NCBI RefSeq assembly: GCF_011290365.1
Contig: NZ_CP049786.1
Span: 1,612,001-1,676,000 of the forward strand
Direction: 5' to 3'
Source: Leclercia sp. 29361
Lineage (GTDB): Bacteria; Pseudomonadota; Gammaproteobacteria; Enterobacterales; Enterobacteriaceae
DNA: 64,000 nucleotides
Below are positions 1 to 14,024 of the stretch, one piece after another. The notes beneath the pieces were generated by a model. The model made no database searches, was not told the origin of the DNA, and was given only the letters and a program-made list of their open reading frames with translations. Position 1 is the stretch's first letter; the number at the start of each line of letters is the position of its first letter. Position numbers and translations under genes: made by a program.

Positions 1-720
1 GCCTGGACCGGCCTGAAATCCAACACCCCGTGGAAGGTGTTTGCGCTGAATATCTTCCTGATGTGGGGGGCATTCTTCTTCCAGACGGGGGCGCTGGTCT
101 ATTTCTTCCACTACTACGTGGGCAGCAGCGAGCTGACCGCCCTGGTGGCCGGGATCTCCTCCTTCGTGCCGCTGCTCGGGACGCTGACAGTGCCGTTCCT
201 CGCGGGCTTAATGAAAAAACGCCATGTCTATCTGGTCGCCAGCACGGTTAACCTTGTCGGGATGGGGATCATGATGGCCGCGGGCGTCAACTACTGGGGA
301 CTGGTCATCGGGGCTATCGTCCTGTCGCTCGGCGCAGGGCAACGCACCGCGATCTACTTCTCCATGCAGGCCGATCCGGTGGATTACGGCGTCTGGAAAA
401 CTGGAATTAACACCGCAGGCATTCTGACCTCCATCAACGGCTTCCTCGGCAAAGTGGCGATGGCGGGGGCAGGGGCGATCACCGGTTTCTTGCTCTCCTC
501 GGGCGGCTACGTGGCAAACGCGGCGCAGACCCCGTCAGCCCTGCTGGCGATCCAGGCCTGCTACCTGTGGATCCCCGCCGGGCTCATCGTGGCGTCGATG
601 ATCTGGATCGGGCGCTTCTACCGGCTTGACGACAGCTTCGCGGCGATCCGCGCGGACCTTGATGCTGGCATCTACGCCCCGGACGGCGCACCAGAACTCA
701 AAAAATCCGCCGCTATTTAA
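1..720 (+). CDS. GPH-family sugar:cation symporter (MFS), 3' part only
   Basis: The reading frame is open from the first base of the window, so the gene starts upstream and only the last 239 codons are present. The product is a polytopic membrane protein with alternating hydrophobic segments. It resembles the C-terminal half of GusB/YicJ/MelB-type glycoside-pentoside-hexuronide symporters. Supporting traits are the 'MQADPVDYGVWKTG' stretch (family cytoplasmic-loop motif D-x-V-[ED]-Y-G) and the 'GGYVANAAQTP' segment before the last helices, as in GusB. The tail is a short hydrophilic extension. A porin gene follows after 29 bp on the same strand, so the pair probably forms a glycoside-uptake operon. 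The substrate cannot be read from the sequence; a glycosidase gene is likely off the left edge. Confidence 0.88.
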   Translation, partial: AWTGLKSNTPWKVFALNIFLMWGAFFFQTGALVYFFHYYVGSSELTALVAGISSFVPLLGTLTVPFLAGLMKKRHVYLVASTVNLVGMGIMMAAGVNYWGLVIGAIVLSLGAGQRTAIYFSMQADPVDYGVWKTGINTAGILTSINGFLGKVAMAGAGAITGFLLSSGGYVANAAQTPSALLAIQACYLWIPAGLIVASMIWIGRFYRLDDSFAAIRADLDAGIYAPDGAPELKKSAAI

Positions 721-725
721 TCTGA

Positions 726-2312
<1,587 letters not shown>

Positions 2313-2330
2313 CGCTGCGTAACAGAAAAC

Positions 2331-2358
2331 AAAAAGGCCGGGATAACCCGGCCTTTAG
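2331..2358. terminator. Bidirectional terminator between porin gene and infA
   Basis: GGCCGGG and CCCGGCC pair around an ATAA loop (stem 2336-2342/2347-2353). The stem is flanked by A residues on the left and T residues on the right, so it can end the rightward porin transcript and the leftward infA transcript. Confidence 0.8.
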
Positions 2359-2391
2359 TATTCTCTCTACGCCATTCGCGGCGAAAAACTC

Positions 2392-2896
<505 letters not shown>

Positions 2897-3601
2897 TTAT
2901 CTCTGGGGCGTAAATAACGTGCCGGGGACCCAGAAATTCTGCGGTAATTTCTGCATGCGCAGCGTTGCCAGCTGCGCCAGATATTCATGGCGGGAGATCT
3001 CAACCGCACCCAGCGAGGCTGTATGCTCATTCAGCACCTGACAATCCATCAGCTGGCCGCCGCTGCGGGTAAAGCGATCGCAGAAAACCAGCAGCGCGGT
3101 TTTGGAGGCATTCACCGCGCGGCTGAACATCGACTCGCCGCAAAACAGGGTACCCTGCGCCACGCCGTACATTCCGCCCACCAGTTCATCCTTATCCCAC
3201 ACCTCAATCGAGTGGGCATAACCCAGCTCGTGCAGGCGGTGATAGGCGGTGATCACCTCAGGGGTGATCCAGGTCCCTTCAAAGCGGTCGACGGCGCACC
3301 CCTCGATCACCTGACCAAACGCGTGATTGAGGGTGACGCGATAGGGGGAGCGGGCGTGAAAGCGTTTCATGCTGCGGCTGATATGAAACTGCGCGGGCCA
3401 CAGAACGGCGCGGGGGTCGGGAGACCACCATAAGATTGGATCGCCGGGTGAAAACCACGGAAAAATCCCCCGCTGGTAGGCCATTAACAGACGCGACGGG
3501 CTCAGATCGCCGCCCAGGGCCAGCAAACCATTAGGTTCGCGCAGCGCCCCTTCCGGAGAAGGGAACGCAAGAGAATGACGTGAGAGCTGGACCAGGCGCA
3601 T
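2897..3601 (-). CDS. aat: Leucyl/phenylalanyl-tRNA--protein transferase
   Basis: The 234-residue cytoplasmic enzyme transfers Leu or Phe from aminoacyl-tRNA to proteins with N-terminal Arg or Lys, creating N-degrons for ClpS/ClpAP. Family signatures are visible: 'GIFPWF' (residues 45-50), '[10 protein letters not shown]' (58-67) and the 'GGMYG' to 'GESMFS' block in the GNAT-like domain. It follows cydC after 47 bp on the same strand, as in E. coli, where it belongs to the cydDC-aat group. Confidence 0.97.
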   Translation of the reverse strand: MRLVQLSRHSLAFPSPEGALREPNGLLALGGDLSPSRLLMAYQRGIFPWFSPGDPILWWSPDPRAVLWPAQFHISRSMKRFHARSPYRVTLNHAFGQVIEGCAVDRFEGTWITPEVITAYHRLHELGYAHSIEVWDKDELVGGMYGVAQGTLFCGESMFSRAVNASKTALLVFCDRFTRSGGQLMDCQVLNEHTASLGAVEISRHEYLAQLATLRMQKLPQNFWVPGTLFTPQR

Positions 3602-3648
3602 GACAACAAAACTCCAGTACGCGAAGTGGGGATCGGTTCAAATATAGA

Positions 3649-5370
3649 CTACAGACGCTGTTTGAACTGGTAGTAGCGACCCTGTTTTGCCAACAGTTCT
3701 GCGTGACTACCTTGCTCAATAATCTGTCCGTTGTCCATCACAATAATTTGATCGAAATCCACCAGACCGCGCAGGCGATGCGTCACCATCAGCACCGTTT
3801 TGCCCTGCATCTCTTTTTCCAGTAAATCAAGGATTTGCCGCTCTGTTGTGGCATCAAGCCCCTCGGTAGGTTCGTCCAGTAACATCAGGGGCGCATCGTG
3901 CAGCAGCGCGCGCGCAATCGCCAGGCGACGCAGTTCCCCGCCGGAGAGCTGACGACCCCCTTCACCGAGCCAGCTGTTCAGCCCCTCGTCTTCCAGCAGC
4001 TTGTGCAGACCCACCTTTTCCAGCATCGCGGCTAATAGATCATCGCCAGTGCCGGGGGCGGCTAACAGCAGGTTATCCCGCAGGGTGGCGCTGAAAAGGT
4101 GGACCCGCTGCGGCACCATGCTCACCGTTTTACGCAGCGCGGGCTCGCTCATCTCTGACACAGGGGTGTCGTTGAACAGGATTTGGCCCTGAGCCGGATC
4201 CCAGGCCCGGGTCAGGAGTTGCAGCAGGGTCGACTTCCCGCAGCCGGTGCGACCCAGCACCGCAACGTGCGCGCCTGCGGGGATGGTCAGGTTAATGTGG
4301 TCCAGCGCCGGTTGCGCCTGGCCTTCATACGCAAAGCTGACATCCGCCAGGCGGAGGGCCAGGTGCTCAGGCACCTCGGACAGGGTGGTGCTGAACGTTA
4401 CTTCCGGTTGCTGACCGGTGATCTGGGTGATGCGCAGCGCGGAGGCCACCACCTGGCCCAGATGCTGAAAGGCTCCGGTCACCGGCGCCAGCGCTTCAAA
4501 CGCCGCCAGCGCACAGAAGACAAACAGCGCAATGAGCGGGCCTGGCTGGGTGTTACCGCCCACGCCGCCGGACGCCAACCACAGCATCGCCATCACGGCG
4601 ATCCCGCCAATCAACAGCATCAACGCCTGGGACAGGGCCGTCAGCTCCGACTGTTTGCGCTGGGCTTCGTGCCAGTTCAGCTCGGTATTTTCCATCTGCG
4701 CGCGGTAGCGACGGCTGGCGCCAAAAATCGTCAGCTCTGCCTGACCCTGCAGCCAGCCCGTCAGCTGCTGGCGATATTCGCCGCGCAGACGGGTCAGGTT
4801 TTCACCGGTCGGCTTCCCGGCGCGGTAAAACAGCGGCGGCAGCAGAAACAGCGTCAGAAGCATGATCCCGCCGAGCACCAGGGCGATGTTGACGTCCAGC
4901 AGGCTCAGCCCGAGCGTAACAACCACTATCACCACCAGCGCCCCTACCAGCGGGGAGATAACGCGCAGGTAAAGATGATCGAGGGTATCGACATCCGCGA
5001 CGACGCGGTTCAGCAGTTCACCCTGGCGATAGCGCGCCAGCCCGGCAGGGGAGAGGGGCAGCAGCTTGCTGAAGGTGGTGACGCGCAGGTGCTGCAGCAC
5101 GCGGAAGGTGGCGTCATGGCTGACCAGACGCTCGAAGTAGCGCCCGGCGGTGCGGGTGATGGCCGTGCCGCGCACCCCCGCAGCAGGCAGCATATAGTTG
5201 AAGCTATACAGCCCGGCAAACCCGGCGACCGCGGAGGCAGAGAGGAACCAGCCCGAAAGGGTTAACAGGCCGATACTGGCCAGCAGGGTAACGATCGCCA
5301 GCACCACGCCAAGGATCAGCATCCATTTGTGTCGCATATAGAGCGCCAGATAAGGCAGTAAAGCGCGCAT
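3649..5370 (-). CDS. cydC: Cysteine/glutathione ABC exporter subunit CydC
   Basis: This 573-residue half-transporter pairs with CydD to export cysteine and glutathione to the periplasm, which is needed for assembly of cytochrome bd and periplasmic redox balance. There are about six N-terminal transmembrane helices (to residue 310). The nucleotide-binding domain has Walker A GRTGCGKS (373-380), a signature LSGGELRR near residue 480 and the Walker B region LMLLDEP. Its ATG overlaps the cydD stop by one base (TGATG), so the two are translationally coupled. Confidence 0.97.
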   Translation of the reverse strand: MRALLPYLALYMRHKWMLILGVVLAIVTLLASIGLLTLSGWFLSASAVAGFAGLYSFNYMLPAAGVRGTAITRTAGRYFERLVSHDATFRVLQHLRVTTFSKLLPLSPAGLARYRQGELLNRVVADVDTLDHLYLRVISPLVGALVVIVVVTLGLSLLDVNIALVLGGIMLLTLFLLPPLFYRAGKPTGENLTRLRGEYRQQLTGWLQGQAELTIFGASRRYRAQMENTELNWHEAQRKQSELTALSQALMLLIGGIAVMAMLWLASGGVGGNTQPGPLIALFVFCALAAFEALAPVTGAFQHLGQVVASALRITQITGQQPEVTFSTTLSEVPEHLALRLADVSFAYEGQAQPALDHINLTIPAGAHVAVLGRTGCGKSTLLQLLTRAWDPAQGQILFNDTPVSEMSEPALRKTVSMVPQRVHLFSATLRDNLLLAAPGTGDDLLAAMLEKVGLHKLLEDEGLNSWLGEGGRQLSGGELRRLAIARALLHDAPLMLLDEPTEGLDATTERQILDLLEKEMQGKTVLMVTHRLRGLVDFDQIIVMDNGQIIEQGSHAELLAKQGRYYQFKQRL

Positions 5371-7136
5371 CAGATCTCCTCCTGACGGTTCGCCAGCAGA
5401 GCCGCAAACGGCCCCTGTGCCGCTGCGAGCGTGGCGTAATCGCCCTGCTCGACAAGCTGTCCGTTGTCCATGACCCAGATCTGATCCCAGTGGGCAATGC
5501 CCTCCAGCTGGTGGGTCACCATCAGCGTAGTTTGCTGCTGCGAGGCGGCATCCAGGGCCAGCATCACGCGCTGTTCGCTGTGCGCATCCAGGCTGGCAGC
5601 GGGTTCATCCAGGAGTAAAAGCTGGCAGGGGTTGAGCAGGGCGCGGGCCACGGCGATACGCTGTGCCTGACCGACGGACAGCCCCGCCGACTGATCGCCG
5701 ACAATCGTATCTACCCCGTTTGGCAGCAGGGGCAGGAATTCACTCACCCAGGCGCGATCGAGCACCGACTGCAGCTCTTCGTCGCTGGCATCCGGGCGCG
5801 CCAGCAGCACGTTTTCTCGCAGCGTGGCCGCCGGAAGCTGCGGGTTCTGACCCACCCAACTTAAATGGGTGCGCCATTCATCAGGATCGAGCGCAGAGAG
5901 TTCGGCCTGGTTGATACGCAGCGAACCGCTGTAGGCCATAAAACCGGATAGGGCATTCAGGAGCGAGCTCTTGCCCGAGCCGCTGGTGCCCACCAGCACC
6001 ACCCGCTGACCAGCCGCGAGGCTGAAGTTTAATGGCCCCGCCAGCACCTTGCCCTCCGGCGACAGCACGCAGAAATCTTCTGCGTCAATGCTAACCGGTT
6101 TACTGGTGTTCAGGGTCACGTCCCCGCGCTGCGGATGGGCCAGCGGTGTTTCGAGGAACGTTTTCAGGCTATCTGCCGCGCCCACGGCCTGGGCCTTCGC
6201 ATGATAGAAGGTGCCCAGATCGCGCAGCGGCTGGAAGAACTCCGGCGCCAGAATCAATGTCAGGAAGCCCGCTGAGAGGGTCACGGCGGTGCCGTAATGT
6301 CCAAAATCGAGGGCGCCTAGGTACGAGAAACCAAAATAGACGGCGACCAGCGCAATCGACAGGGAGGTAAAGAACTCCAGCACCCCGGAGGATAAGAACG
6401 CCAGGCGTAACACCTCCATGGTGCGCTGACGGAAGTCCTGGGAGGCGTGGCGGATGTTGTCGGTTTCGGCTTCACCGCGACCAAAAATACGCAGCGTTTC
6501 CATGCCGCGCAGGCGGTCGAGGAAGTGACCGCTGAGACGACCCAGGGCCAGGAAGTTACGGCGGTTGGCATCGGCGGCACCCATACCGACCATCGCCATA
6601 AATAGCGGGATCAGCGGGGCGGTGCCCAGCAGGATCAGCGCCGCAACCCAGTTATACGGGAAAATCGCGAGCACGATCAGCACGGGAACGAATACGGCCA
6701 GCGCCATCTGCGGCAGATAGCGGGCGTAGTAGTCATGCATATCGTCGATTTGCTCGAGGATAAGCGTTGCCCAACTGCCGGCGGGTTTGCCCTGAATCCA
6801 GGCGGGGCCGGCTTCCTGCAATCTGTCGAGTACCTGACGGCGAATTTCGTAGCGAATATTCTGCCCGGCGTGAAAACCCACGCGCTCACGCAGCCAGACG
6901 ACCCAGGCACGCAGAATAAAGACCAGAATCAGCACAATGAAAGGCAGCAACAACGCCTCGCGTGGGATGTTTTCCATGATCATATGGTTAAGAATGCGGG
7001 CCAGCAGCCATGCCTGACCGACAATCAACACGCCGCTGATAAACCCTAAAAGACGGGAAATATTCAGCCAGCGGCGGGAAAGAACGCTTTGCTGTTTAAG
7101 CCAGCGTGTTAACTCTTGTTGACGGGTTTTTTCCAT
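5370..7136 (-). CDS. cydD: Cysteine/glutathione ABC exporter subunit CydD
   Basis: The 588-residue partner of CydC has the same length as the E. coli protein. It has an N-terminal six-helix membrane domain and a C-terminal ATPase with Walker A GTSGSGKS, signature LSVGQAQR and Walker B LLLLDEPAASLD. Both subunits keep intact ATPase motifs, as expected for the heterodimer. It is the first gene of the leftward cydD-cydC-aat run and is separated from trxB by a terminator. Confidence 0.97.
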   Translation of the reverse strand: MEKTRQQELTRWLKQQSVLSRRWLNISRLLGFISGVLIVGQAWLLARILNHMIMENIPREALLLPFIVLILVFILRAWVVWLRERVGFHAGQNIRYEIRRQVLDRLQEAGPAWIQGKPAGSWATLILEQIDDMHDYYARYLPQMALAVFVPVLIVLAIFPYNWVAALILLGTAPLIPLFMAMVGMGAADANRRNFLALGRLSGHFLDRLRGMETLRIFGRGEAETDNIRHASQDFRQRTMEVLRLAFLSSGVLEFFTSLSIALVAVYFGFSYLGALDFGHYGTAVTLSAGFLTLILAPEFFQPLRDLGTFYHAKAQAVGAADSLKTFLETPLAHPQRGDVTLNTSKPVSIDAEDFCVLSPEGKVLAGPLNFSLAAGQRVVLVGTSGSGKSSLLNALSGFMAYSGSLRINQAELSALDPDEWRTHLSWVGQNPQLPAATLRENVLLARPDASDEELQSVLDRAWVSEFLPLLPNGVDTIVGDQSAGLSVGQAQRIAVARALLNPCQLLLLDEPAASLDAHSEQRVMLALDAASQQQTTLMVTHQLEGIAHWDQIWVMDNGQLVEQGDYATLAAAQGPFAALLANRQEEI

Positions 7137-7197
7137 TGCGTGCTTTGCAGGTGATGTTATTAGGTATTGGGCACGGCAATGTTACATCGCAGAGACA

Positions 7198-7226
7198 ATA
7201 AAGGCGACTTATCGCCGCCTTTTTTA
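7198..7226 (-). terminator. Terminator after trxB
   Basis: AAAGGCG (7200-7206) pairs with CGCCTTT (7216-7222). Read leftward, the stem is followed by a T-rich stretch. It separates trxB from cydD. Confidence 0.7.
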
Positions 7227-7249
7227 CGTTTGTTGCTGATTTGTAAAAA

Positions 7250-8768
<1,519 letters not shown>

Positions 8769-9263
8769 ATGGTAGATAGCAAGAAGCGCCCTGGCAAAGA
8801 TCTCGACCGTATCGATCGTAACATTCTTAATGAATTGCAAAAGGATGGGCGTATTTCCAACGTCGAGCTTTCAAAACGTGTGGGACTTTCCCCGACGCCA
8901 TGCCTCGAGCGTGTGCGCCGACTGGAAAGACAGGGTTTTATTCAGGGCTATACAGCGCTGCTGAACCCGCATTATCTGGATGCCTCACTTCTGGTATTTG
9001 TTGAGATTACTCTGAATCGTGGTGCGCCGGATGTGTTTGAGCAGTTCAATTCCGCCGTACAAAAACTGGAAGAAATTCAAGAGTGTCATCTGGTTTCCGG
9101 TGATTTCGACTACCTGTTGAAAACCCGCGTACCTGATATGTCTGCATACCGTAAGCTGCTGGGCGAAACCCTGCTGCGACTGCCTGGCGTGAACGACACC
9201 CGTACCTACGTGGTAATGGAAGAAGTCAAACAGAGCAATCGTCTGGTTATTAAGACGCGCTAA
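8769..9263 (+). CDS. lrp: Leucine-responsive regulatory protein
   Basis: Global regulator of amino-acid metabolism, pili and nutrient transitions. The chosen ATG gives 164 residues beginning MVDSKKRPGK, identical in length to E. coli Lrp; the 19-codon upstream extension of the frame is not part of the family. An N-terminal helix-turn-helix (about 12-73, 'NVELSKRVGLSPTPCLERV') is followed by the RAM effector/oligomerisation domain ending VIKTR. It is near-identical to E. coli Lrp, so DNA-binding specificity should be the same. Confidence 0.98.
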   Translation: MVDSKKRPGKDLDRIDRNILNELQKDGRISNVELSKRVGLSPTPCLERVRRLERQGFIQGYTALLNPHYLDASLLVFVEITLNRGAPDVFEQFNSAVQKLEEIQECHLVSGDFDYLLKTRVPDMSAYRKLLGETLLRLPGVNDTRTYVVMEEVKQSNRLVIKTR

Positions 9264-9303
9264 CACGGAACAGGTGCATTATCAGCGTACTTTGATTACA
9301 CTC

Positions 9304-9319
9304 CTGGTAATCCATACAG
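9304..9319. promoter_or_regulatory. Degenerate LexA box upstream of ftsK
   Basis: CTGG-N8-ACAG, with spacer TAATCCAT, occupies the place of the SOS box known before E. coli ftsK (dinH). The right half-site is perfect and the left half-site has G instead of the consensus final T of CTGT. Binding is therefore expected to be weaker than to a consensus box. Confidence 0.55.
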
Positions 9320-9352
9320 CAACAGTGTCGGGCCTCCCGGCACTGTTGTCCG
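9318..9352 (+). terminator. Hairpin after lrp
   Basis: A 13-bp stem (9320-9332 with 9336-9348, one G-T wobble) closes a 3-base loop. The following T-tract is weak, so termination may be partial. It lies directly beside the LexA-like box. Confidence 0.6.
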
Positions 9353-9396
9353 TTTAGCACTCAGGCAGGAATTGCCTGATACCTGGAGAGCCTGTT

Positions 9397-12300
9397 TTGA
9401 GCCAGGAATATACCGAAGACAAAGAAGTCAATTTAACCAAGCTCAGCAGTGGGCGCCGACTCCTTGAGGCGTTACTGATCCTTGTTGCTCTTTTTGCCGT
9501 CTGGTTGATGGCAGCCTTACTCAGTTTCAATCCCTCCGATCCCAGCTGGTCACAGACCGCATGGCACGAGCCTATCCATAATTTAGGCGGCGTACCGGGC
9601 GCCTGGCTGGCGGATACGCTGTTCTTTATCTTTGGCGTGATGGCCTACACCCTTCCCGTCATCATTATTGGTGGCTGTTGGTTTGCCTGGCGCCATCGCC
9701 AGAACGATGACTACATCGACTATTTTGCCGTTTCGCTGCGCCTGATTGGTGCGCTGGCGCTGATCCTCACCTCCTGCGGTCTGGCGTCCATTAACGCCGA
9801 TGATATCTGGTACTTTGCCTCCGGCGGGGTGATTGGCAGCCTGCTGAGTACCGCGCTGCAGCCGATGCTGCACAGCAGCGGTGGCACCATCGCGCTGCTC
9901 TGCGTCTGGGGCGCAGGGCTGACGCTGTTTACCGGCTGGTCATGGGTCAGCATTGCTGAAAAAATTGGCAGCGTGATCCTGAATATCCTGACCTTTGCCA
10001 GCAACCGTACCCGTCGCGATGACACCTGGGTCGACGAAGAGTACGAAGACGATGACTACGACGACGTTGAGCCTAGCCCCGAGCGTCGTGAATCCCGTCG
10101 CGCACGCATTATGCGTGGCGCGCTGGCGCGCCGTAAGCGCATGGCCGAGAAGTTCGCGAATCCATTAGGTCGCAAGACGGATGCAGCCTTGTTCTCCGGG
10201 AAACGGATGGACGACGAAGAGGTGGCATACAGCGCCCGCGGCGTGGCCGCCGATCCGGATGATGTCCTGTTCTCCGGCAATCGCGCGCTGGCCTCCGACT
10301 ATGATGAGTACGATCCGCTGCTCAACGGACACTCGGTGGCTGAGCCGCTTGCGGCTGCCGCGGCGGCTACCACCGCAACCCAGGCTTTTGCTGCCCCGGT
10401 TGATCCGGTGACCCCGCCAACGCCATCGATGCCGGATGCCCATCTGCAGCCGCCTGCGGTCGAATGGCAAGCGGAACCCGCAGCGCCAGCCGCGCCGGTC
10501 TATGCGGAGCCACAACCTTATGCCGCCGTCGCGCCGCAGGAGCAGTGGCAGCCGCCTTATCAACCTGAACCGGTGTACGCGCAGCCGCAGTACGAACAAC
10601 CGCAGCATGTGCAACCGCAGCATGTGCAACCGCAGTACGAGCAGCCTCAATACGAGCAGCCTCATTACGAGCAACCGCAGCAGTATGAACCGCAGCAGGC
10701 CGTCTATCAGCCTGAGCCGGTCGTCGAGGCGCCGCCGGTTGAAGAGGTGAAACCGACCCGTCCGCCGCTTTACTACTTCGAAGAAGTGGAAGAGAAACGT
10801 GCCCGTGAGCGCGAGCAGCTTGCGGCCTGGTATCAGCCAGTGCCCGAGGCGGTACAAGAGCCTGCACCGGTAAAAGCTGCTGAGATCCCATCTATTCCTG
10901 TCCCGGCCGTAGAGCCTGCATCCGTTGTCGCACCGGTGGCGGCAAGCGTGCAGCAGGCAACAGCCGCAGGAGCCGCTGCGGCCAGCGCTGCAGCACCATT
11001 ATTCAGCCTGGCGACCAGTGGCGCACCGCGTCCACAGGTAAAAGAGGGCATTGGTCCACAGCTGCCGCGTCCTAACCGCGTACGCGTTCCAACTCGCCGT
11101 GAACTGGCCTCGTATGGCATCAAGCTGCCTTCTCAGCGAATGGCGGAAGAGGAAGCACGTAAAGCCGGGAGTCAGCAGTATGATGACGACCAGTACGACG
11201 ATGATGCCGATGAAATGCAGCAGGATGAGCTGGCTCGCCAGTTCGCCCAGCAACAACAGCAGCGTTATGGCGAGGAATACCAGCCTGAGCCACAGCAATA
11301 TCAGGCCCAGGACAACGAAGATGATGCCGCCGAGGCGGAGCTGGCTCGCCAGTTTGCTGCCACGCAGCAGCAGCGCTACGCCGGGGAACAACCGACAGGG
11401 GCGAACCCGTTCTCGCTGGCGGATTTTGAATTCTCTCCGATGAAAGATCTGGTGGATGATACGCCGAGTGAACCGCTGTTCACGCCAGGGGTAATGCCGG
11501 AAGCCGAGCCGCCGCGCCAGGCGTTCACGCCGCCGCAGCCTGCACAGCCGCAGCAGTATGCGCAGCCACAGCAACCTGCACAGCCGCAGCAGTATGCGCA
11601 GCCTCAACAGCCTGCACAGCCGCAGCAATATGCGCAACCTCAGCAGCCTGCACAGCCGCAGCAATACTCGCAACCTCAGCAACCTGTACAGCAGCAGCCT
11701 GCGGTTCAGCCTCCGCCGCAGCAGCAGAGCCTGATCCATCCGTTGCTGATGCGTAACGGTGACAGCCGTCCGCTGCAGAGACCGACCACGCCGCTGCCGT
11801 CATTTGACCTGCTAACACCGCCGCCAACGGAAGTCGAGCCGGTTGATACCTTCGCCCTGGATCAGATGGCGCGCCTGGTTGAACTCCGCCTGGCCGACTT
11901 CCGTATTAAAGCGGATGTGGTGAATTATTCACCGGGCCCGGTGATCACCCGTTTTGAGCTGAATCTGGCCCCGGGTGTGAAAGCCGCGCGTATTTCAAAC
12001 CTCTCCCGCGACCTGGCGCGTTCGCTGTCCACCGTGGCCGTACGCGTGGTCGAGGTTATTCCGGGCAAACCTTATGTTGGCCTGGAGCTGCCGAACAAAA
12101 AACGTCAGACCGTTTACCTGCGCGAAGTGCTGGATCACGCTAAATTCCGCGATAACCCGTCGCCGCTGAGCGTGGTGCTGGGTAAAGACATCGCCGGCGA
12201 ACCGGTGGTGGCCGATCTGGCGAAAATGCCGCACCTGCTGGTGGCAGGTACCACAGGCTCCGGTAAGTCTGTCGGCGTGAACGCCATGATCCTCAGCATC

Positions 12301-13269
12301 CTCTATAAAGCGCAGCCGGAAGATGTGCGCTTCATCATGATCGACCCGAAAATGCTTGAACTGTCGGTATACGAAGGTATTCCGCATCTGCTGACCGAAG
12401 TCGTGACCGACATGAAAGATGCCGCCAACGCCCTGCGCTGGAGCGTCAACGAGATGGAGCGCCGCTACAAGCTGATGTCCGCGCTGGGCGTGCGTAACCT
12501 CGCCGGTTATAACGAAATCATCGCCGAAGCGGCGAAGATGGGACGCCCAATCCCGGATCCGTACTGGAAGCCGGGCGACAGCATGGATGCCGAGCATCCG
12601 GTGCTGGAAAAACTGCCGTACATCGTGGTGCTGGTGGACGAGTTTGCCGACCTGATGATGACCGTCGGTAAGAAGGTGGAAGAGCTGATCGCCCGCCTGG
12701 CGCAGAAAGCGCGTGCAGCGGGCATCCACCTGGTGCTGGCGACCCAGCGTCCGTCGGTGGATGTGATCACCGGCCTGATTAAGGCCAACATCCCGACCCG
12801 TATCGCCTTTACCGTGTCGAGCAAAATCGACTCCCGTACCATTCTCGACCAGGGGGGCGCGGAATCGCTGCTCGGTATGGGGGATATGCTTTACTCCGGC
12901 CCGAACTCCACCTCTCCGGTGCGCGTCCATGGTGCCTTTGTGCGTGACCAGGAAGTGCATGCCGTGGTGCAGGACTGGAAAGCGCGCGGTCGTCCGCAAT
13001 ATGTCGATGGCATCACCTCTGACAGCGAAAGCGAAGGCGGCGGTGGTGGCGGCGCGGATAGCGGTGAAGAGCTCGATCCACTGTTCGATCAGGCCGTTAA
13101 CTTCGTCACCGAGAAACGCAAAGCCTCCATCTCCGGGGTTCAGCGCCAGTTCCGTATCGGCTACAACCGCGCGGCGCGTATCATTGAGCAGATGGAAGCG
13201 CAGGGCATCGTCAGCGAGCAGGGGCACAACGGCAACCGTGAAGTACTGGCCCCGCCGCCGTTTGAATAA
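9397..13269 (+). CDS. ftsK: DNA translocase FtsK
   Basis: The 1290-residue divisome protein pumps chromosome dimers to dif and activates XerCD. The start is a TTG at 9397, chosen because translation from it gives the family N terminus MSQEY. Four transmembrane helices lie within residues 20-185. A long Pro/Gln/acidic linker follows (about 200-800) with two tandem-repeat tracts. The motor domain has Walker A GTTGSGKS (951-958) and Walker B with D1081-E1082. The gamma winged-helix domain occupies the last 65 residues and ends LAPPPFE. Motor and gamma regions are nearly identical to E. coli; the linker is diverged and repeat-rich, as is normal for FtsK. Confidence 0.98.
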   Translation: MSQEYTEDKEVNLTKLSSGRRLLEALLILVALFAVWLMAALLSFNPSDPSWSQTAWHEPIHNLGGVPGAWLADTLFFIFGVMAYTLPVIIIGGCWFAWRHRQNDDYIDYFAVSLRLIGALALILTSCGLASINADDIWYFASGGVIGSLLSTALQPMLHSSGGTIALLCVWGAGLTLFTGWSWVSIAEKIGSVILNILTFASNRTRRDDTWVDEEYEDDDYDDVEPSPERRESRRARIMRGALARRKRMAEKFANPLGRKTDAALFSGKRMDDEEVAYSARGVAADPDDVLFSGNRALASDYDEYDPLLNGHSVAEPLAAAAAATTATQAFAAPVDPVTPPTPSMPDAHLQPPAVEWQAEPAAPAAPVYAEPQPYAAVAPQEQWQPPYQPEPVYAQPQYEQPQHVQPQHVQPQYEQPQYEQPHYEQPQQYEPQQAVYQPEPVVEAPPVEEVKPTRPPLYYFEEVEEKRAREREQLAAWYQPVPEAVQEPAPVKAAEIPSIPVPAVEPASVVAPVAASVQQATAAGAAAASAAAPLFSLATSGAPRPQVKEGIGPQLPRPNRVRVPTRRELASYGIKLPSQRMAEEEARKAGSQQYDDDQYDDDADEMQQDELARQFAQQQQQRYGEEYQPEPQQYQAQDNEDDAAEAELARQFAATQQQRYAGEQPTGANPFSLADFEFSPMKDLVDDTPSEPLFTPGVMPEAEPPRQAFTPPQPAQPQQYAQPQQPAQPQQYAQPQQPAQPQQYAQPQQPAQPQQYSQPQQPVQQQPAVQPPPQQQSLIHPLLMRNGDSRPLQRPTTPLPSFDLLTPPPTEVEPVDTFALDQMARLVELRLADFRIKADVVNYSPGPVITRFELNLAPGVKAARISNLSRDLARSLSTVAVRVVEVIPGKPYVGLELPNKKRQTVYLREVLDHAKFRDNPSPLSVVLGKDIAGEPVVADLAKMPHLLVAGTTGSGKSVGVNAMILSILYKAQPEDVRFIMIDPKMLELSVYEGIPHLLTEVVTDMKDAANALRWSVNEMERRYKLMSALGVRNLAGYNEIIAEAAKMGRPIPDPYWKPGDSMDAEHPVLEKLPYIVVLVDEFADLMMTVGKKVEELIARLAQKARAAGIHLVLATQRPSVDVITGLIKANIPTRIAFTVSSKIDSRTILDQGGAESLLGMGDMLYSGPNSTSPVRVHGAFVRDQEVHAVVQDWKARGRPQYVDGITSDSESEGGGGGGADSGEELDPLFDQAVNFVTEKRKASISGVQRQFRIGYNRAARIIEQMEAQGIVSEQGHNGNREVLAPPPFE
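10575..10689 (+). repeat. 15-bp tandem repeats in the FtsK linker
   Basis: Successive codon blocks encode variants of Y-E-Q-P-Q and H-V-Q-P-Q, about seven units of 15 bp with small changes. The tract stays in frame and lies in the disordered linker, so copy number may vary between strains. Confidence 0.85.
11539..11700 (+). repeat. 36-bp tandem repeats in the FtsK linker
   Basis: Four near-identical 36-bp units start at 11539, 11575, 11611 and 11647, followed by a decayed partial unit. Each encodes [12 protein letters not shown] or a close variant. Differences are mostly synonymous or single changes, indicating recent duplication. Confidence 0.92.
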
Positions 13270-13400
13270 TGCCCCCTCGATTGCAAAGATGGGTAAATCA
13301 GCAATAATTAAGCATTTTCTTCTGTCGCCTGCCTGCGGGCAGGTCCAGAATAGTTGACAGAAAACCCCCATTTCGGGATGACGCTTTGTAAGGACTACCA

Positions 13401-14015
13401 ATGAAAAAAATTGCAATCACCTGTGCACTACTGACCAGCGTTGTGGCGAGCAGCGTCTGGGCTGACGCCGCCAGCGACCTGAAAAACCGTCTGGATAAAG
13501 TGAGCAGCTTCCACGCCAGCTTCACCCAGAAAGTGACTGACGGCAGCGGCAATGCGGTGCAGGAAGGTCAGGGTGACCTTTGGGTGAAACGTCCAAATCT
13601 GTTCAACTGGCACATGACCCAGCCGGACGAAAGCATCCTGGTGTCCGACGGGAAAACCCTGTGGTTCTTCAACCCGTTTGTTGAGCAGGCTACGGCGACC
13701 TGGCTGAAAGATGCCGCCAGCAACACGCCGTTTATGCTGATTGCCCGTAACCAGTCCAGCGACTGGCAGCAGTACAACATTAAACAGAACGGCGACGACT
13801 TCGTGCTGACCCCGAAAGGCAGCAGCGGCAACCTGAAGCAGTTCACTATTAACGTGAGCACTAATGGGACCATCAATCAATTCGGTGCGGTTGAGCAGGA
13901 CGATCAGCGCAGCAGCTATCAGCTGAAATCCCAGCAGAACGGGGCGGTTGATGCATCCAAATTCACCTTTACCCCGCCGAAGGGCGTGACGGTGGATGAT
14001 CAACGTAATAAGTAA
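13401..14015 (+). CDS. lolA: Outer-membrane lipoprotein carrier protein LolA
   Basis: This periplasmic chaperone receives lipoproteins from LolCDE and hands them to LolB. The 204-residue precursor has a signal peptide with cleavage after SSVWA (residue 21). The mature part follows E. coli LolA closely, including 'HASFTQKV' and the C-terminal 'FTPPKGV'. It lies between ftsK and rarA as in E. coli, and the next gene begins 9 bp after its stop. Confidence 0.98.
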   Translation: MKKIAITCALLTSVVASSVWADAASDLKNRLDKVSSFHASFTQKVTDGSGNAVQEGQGDLWVKRPNLFNWHMTQPDESILVSDGKTLWFFNPFVEQATATWLKDAASNTPFMLIARNQSSDWQQYNIKQNGDDFVLTPKGSSGNLKQFTINVSTNGTINQFGAVEQDDQRSSYQLKSQQNGAVDASKFTFTPPKGVTVDDQRNK

Positions 14016-14024
14016 GAGGCGTGC

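Noticed and set aside
4183-5265. Long rightward open frame of 360 codons inside cydC
   Set aside because: It is antisense to a conserved gene. High GC at third codon positions creates such frames, and the Gln/Arg/Gly-rich translation looks non-biological.
10575-10689. Tandem repeats as a possible CRISPR array
   Set aside because: The units are contiguous 15-bp in-frame codon repeats without spacers and lie inside ftsK.
11995-13416. Leftward open frame of 473 codons inside ftsK
   Set aside because: It is antisense to the conserved FtsK motor domain with His/Arg/Gln-rich composition and no recognisable domain.
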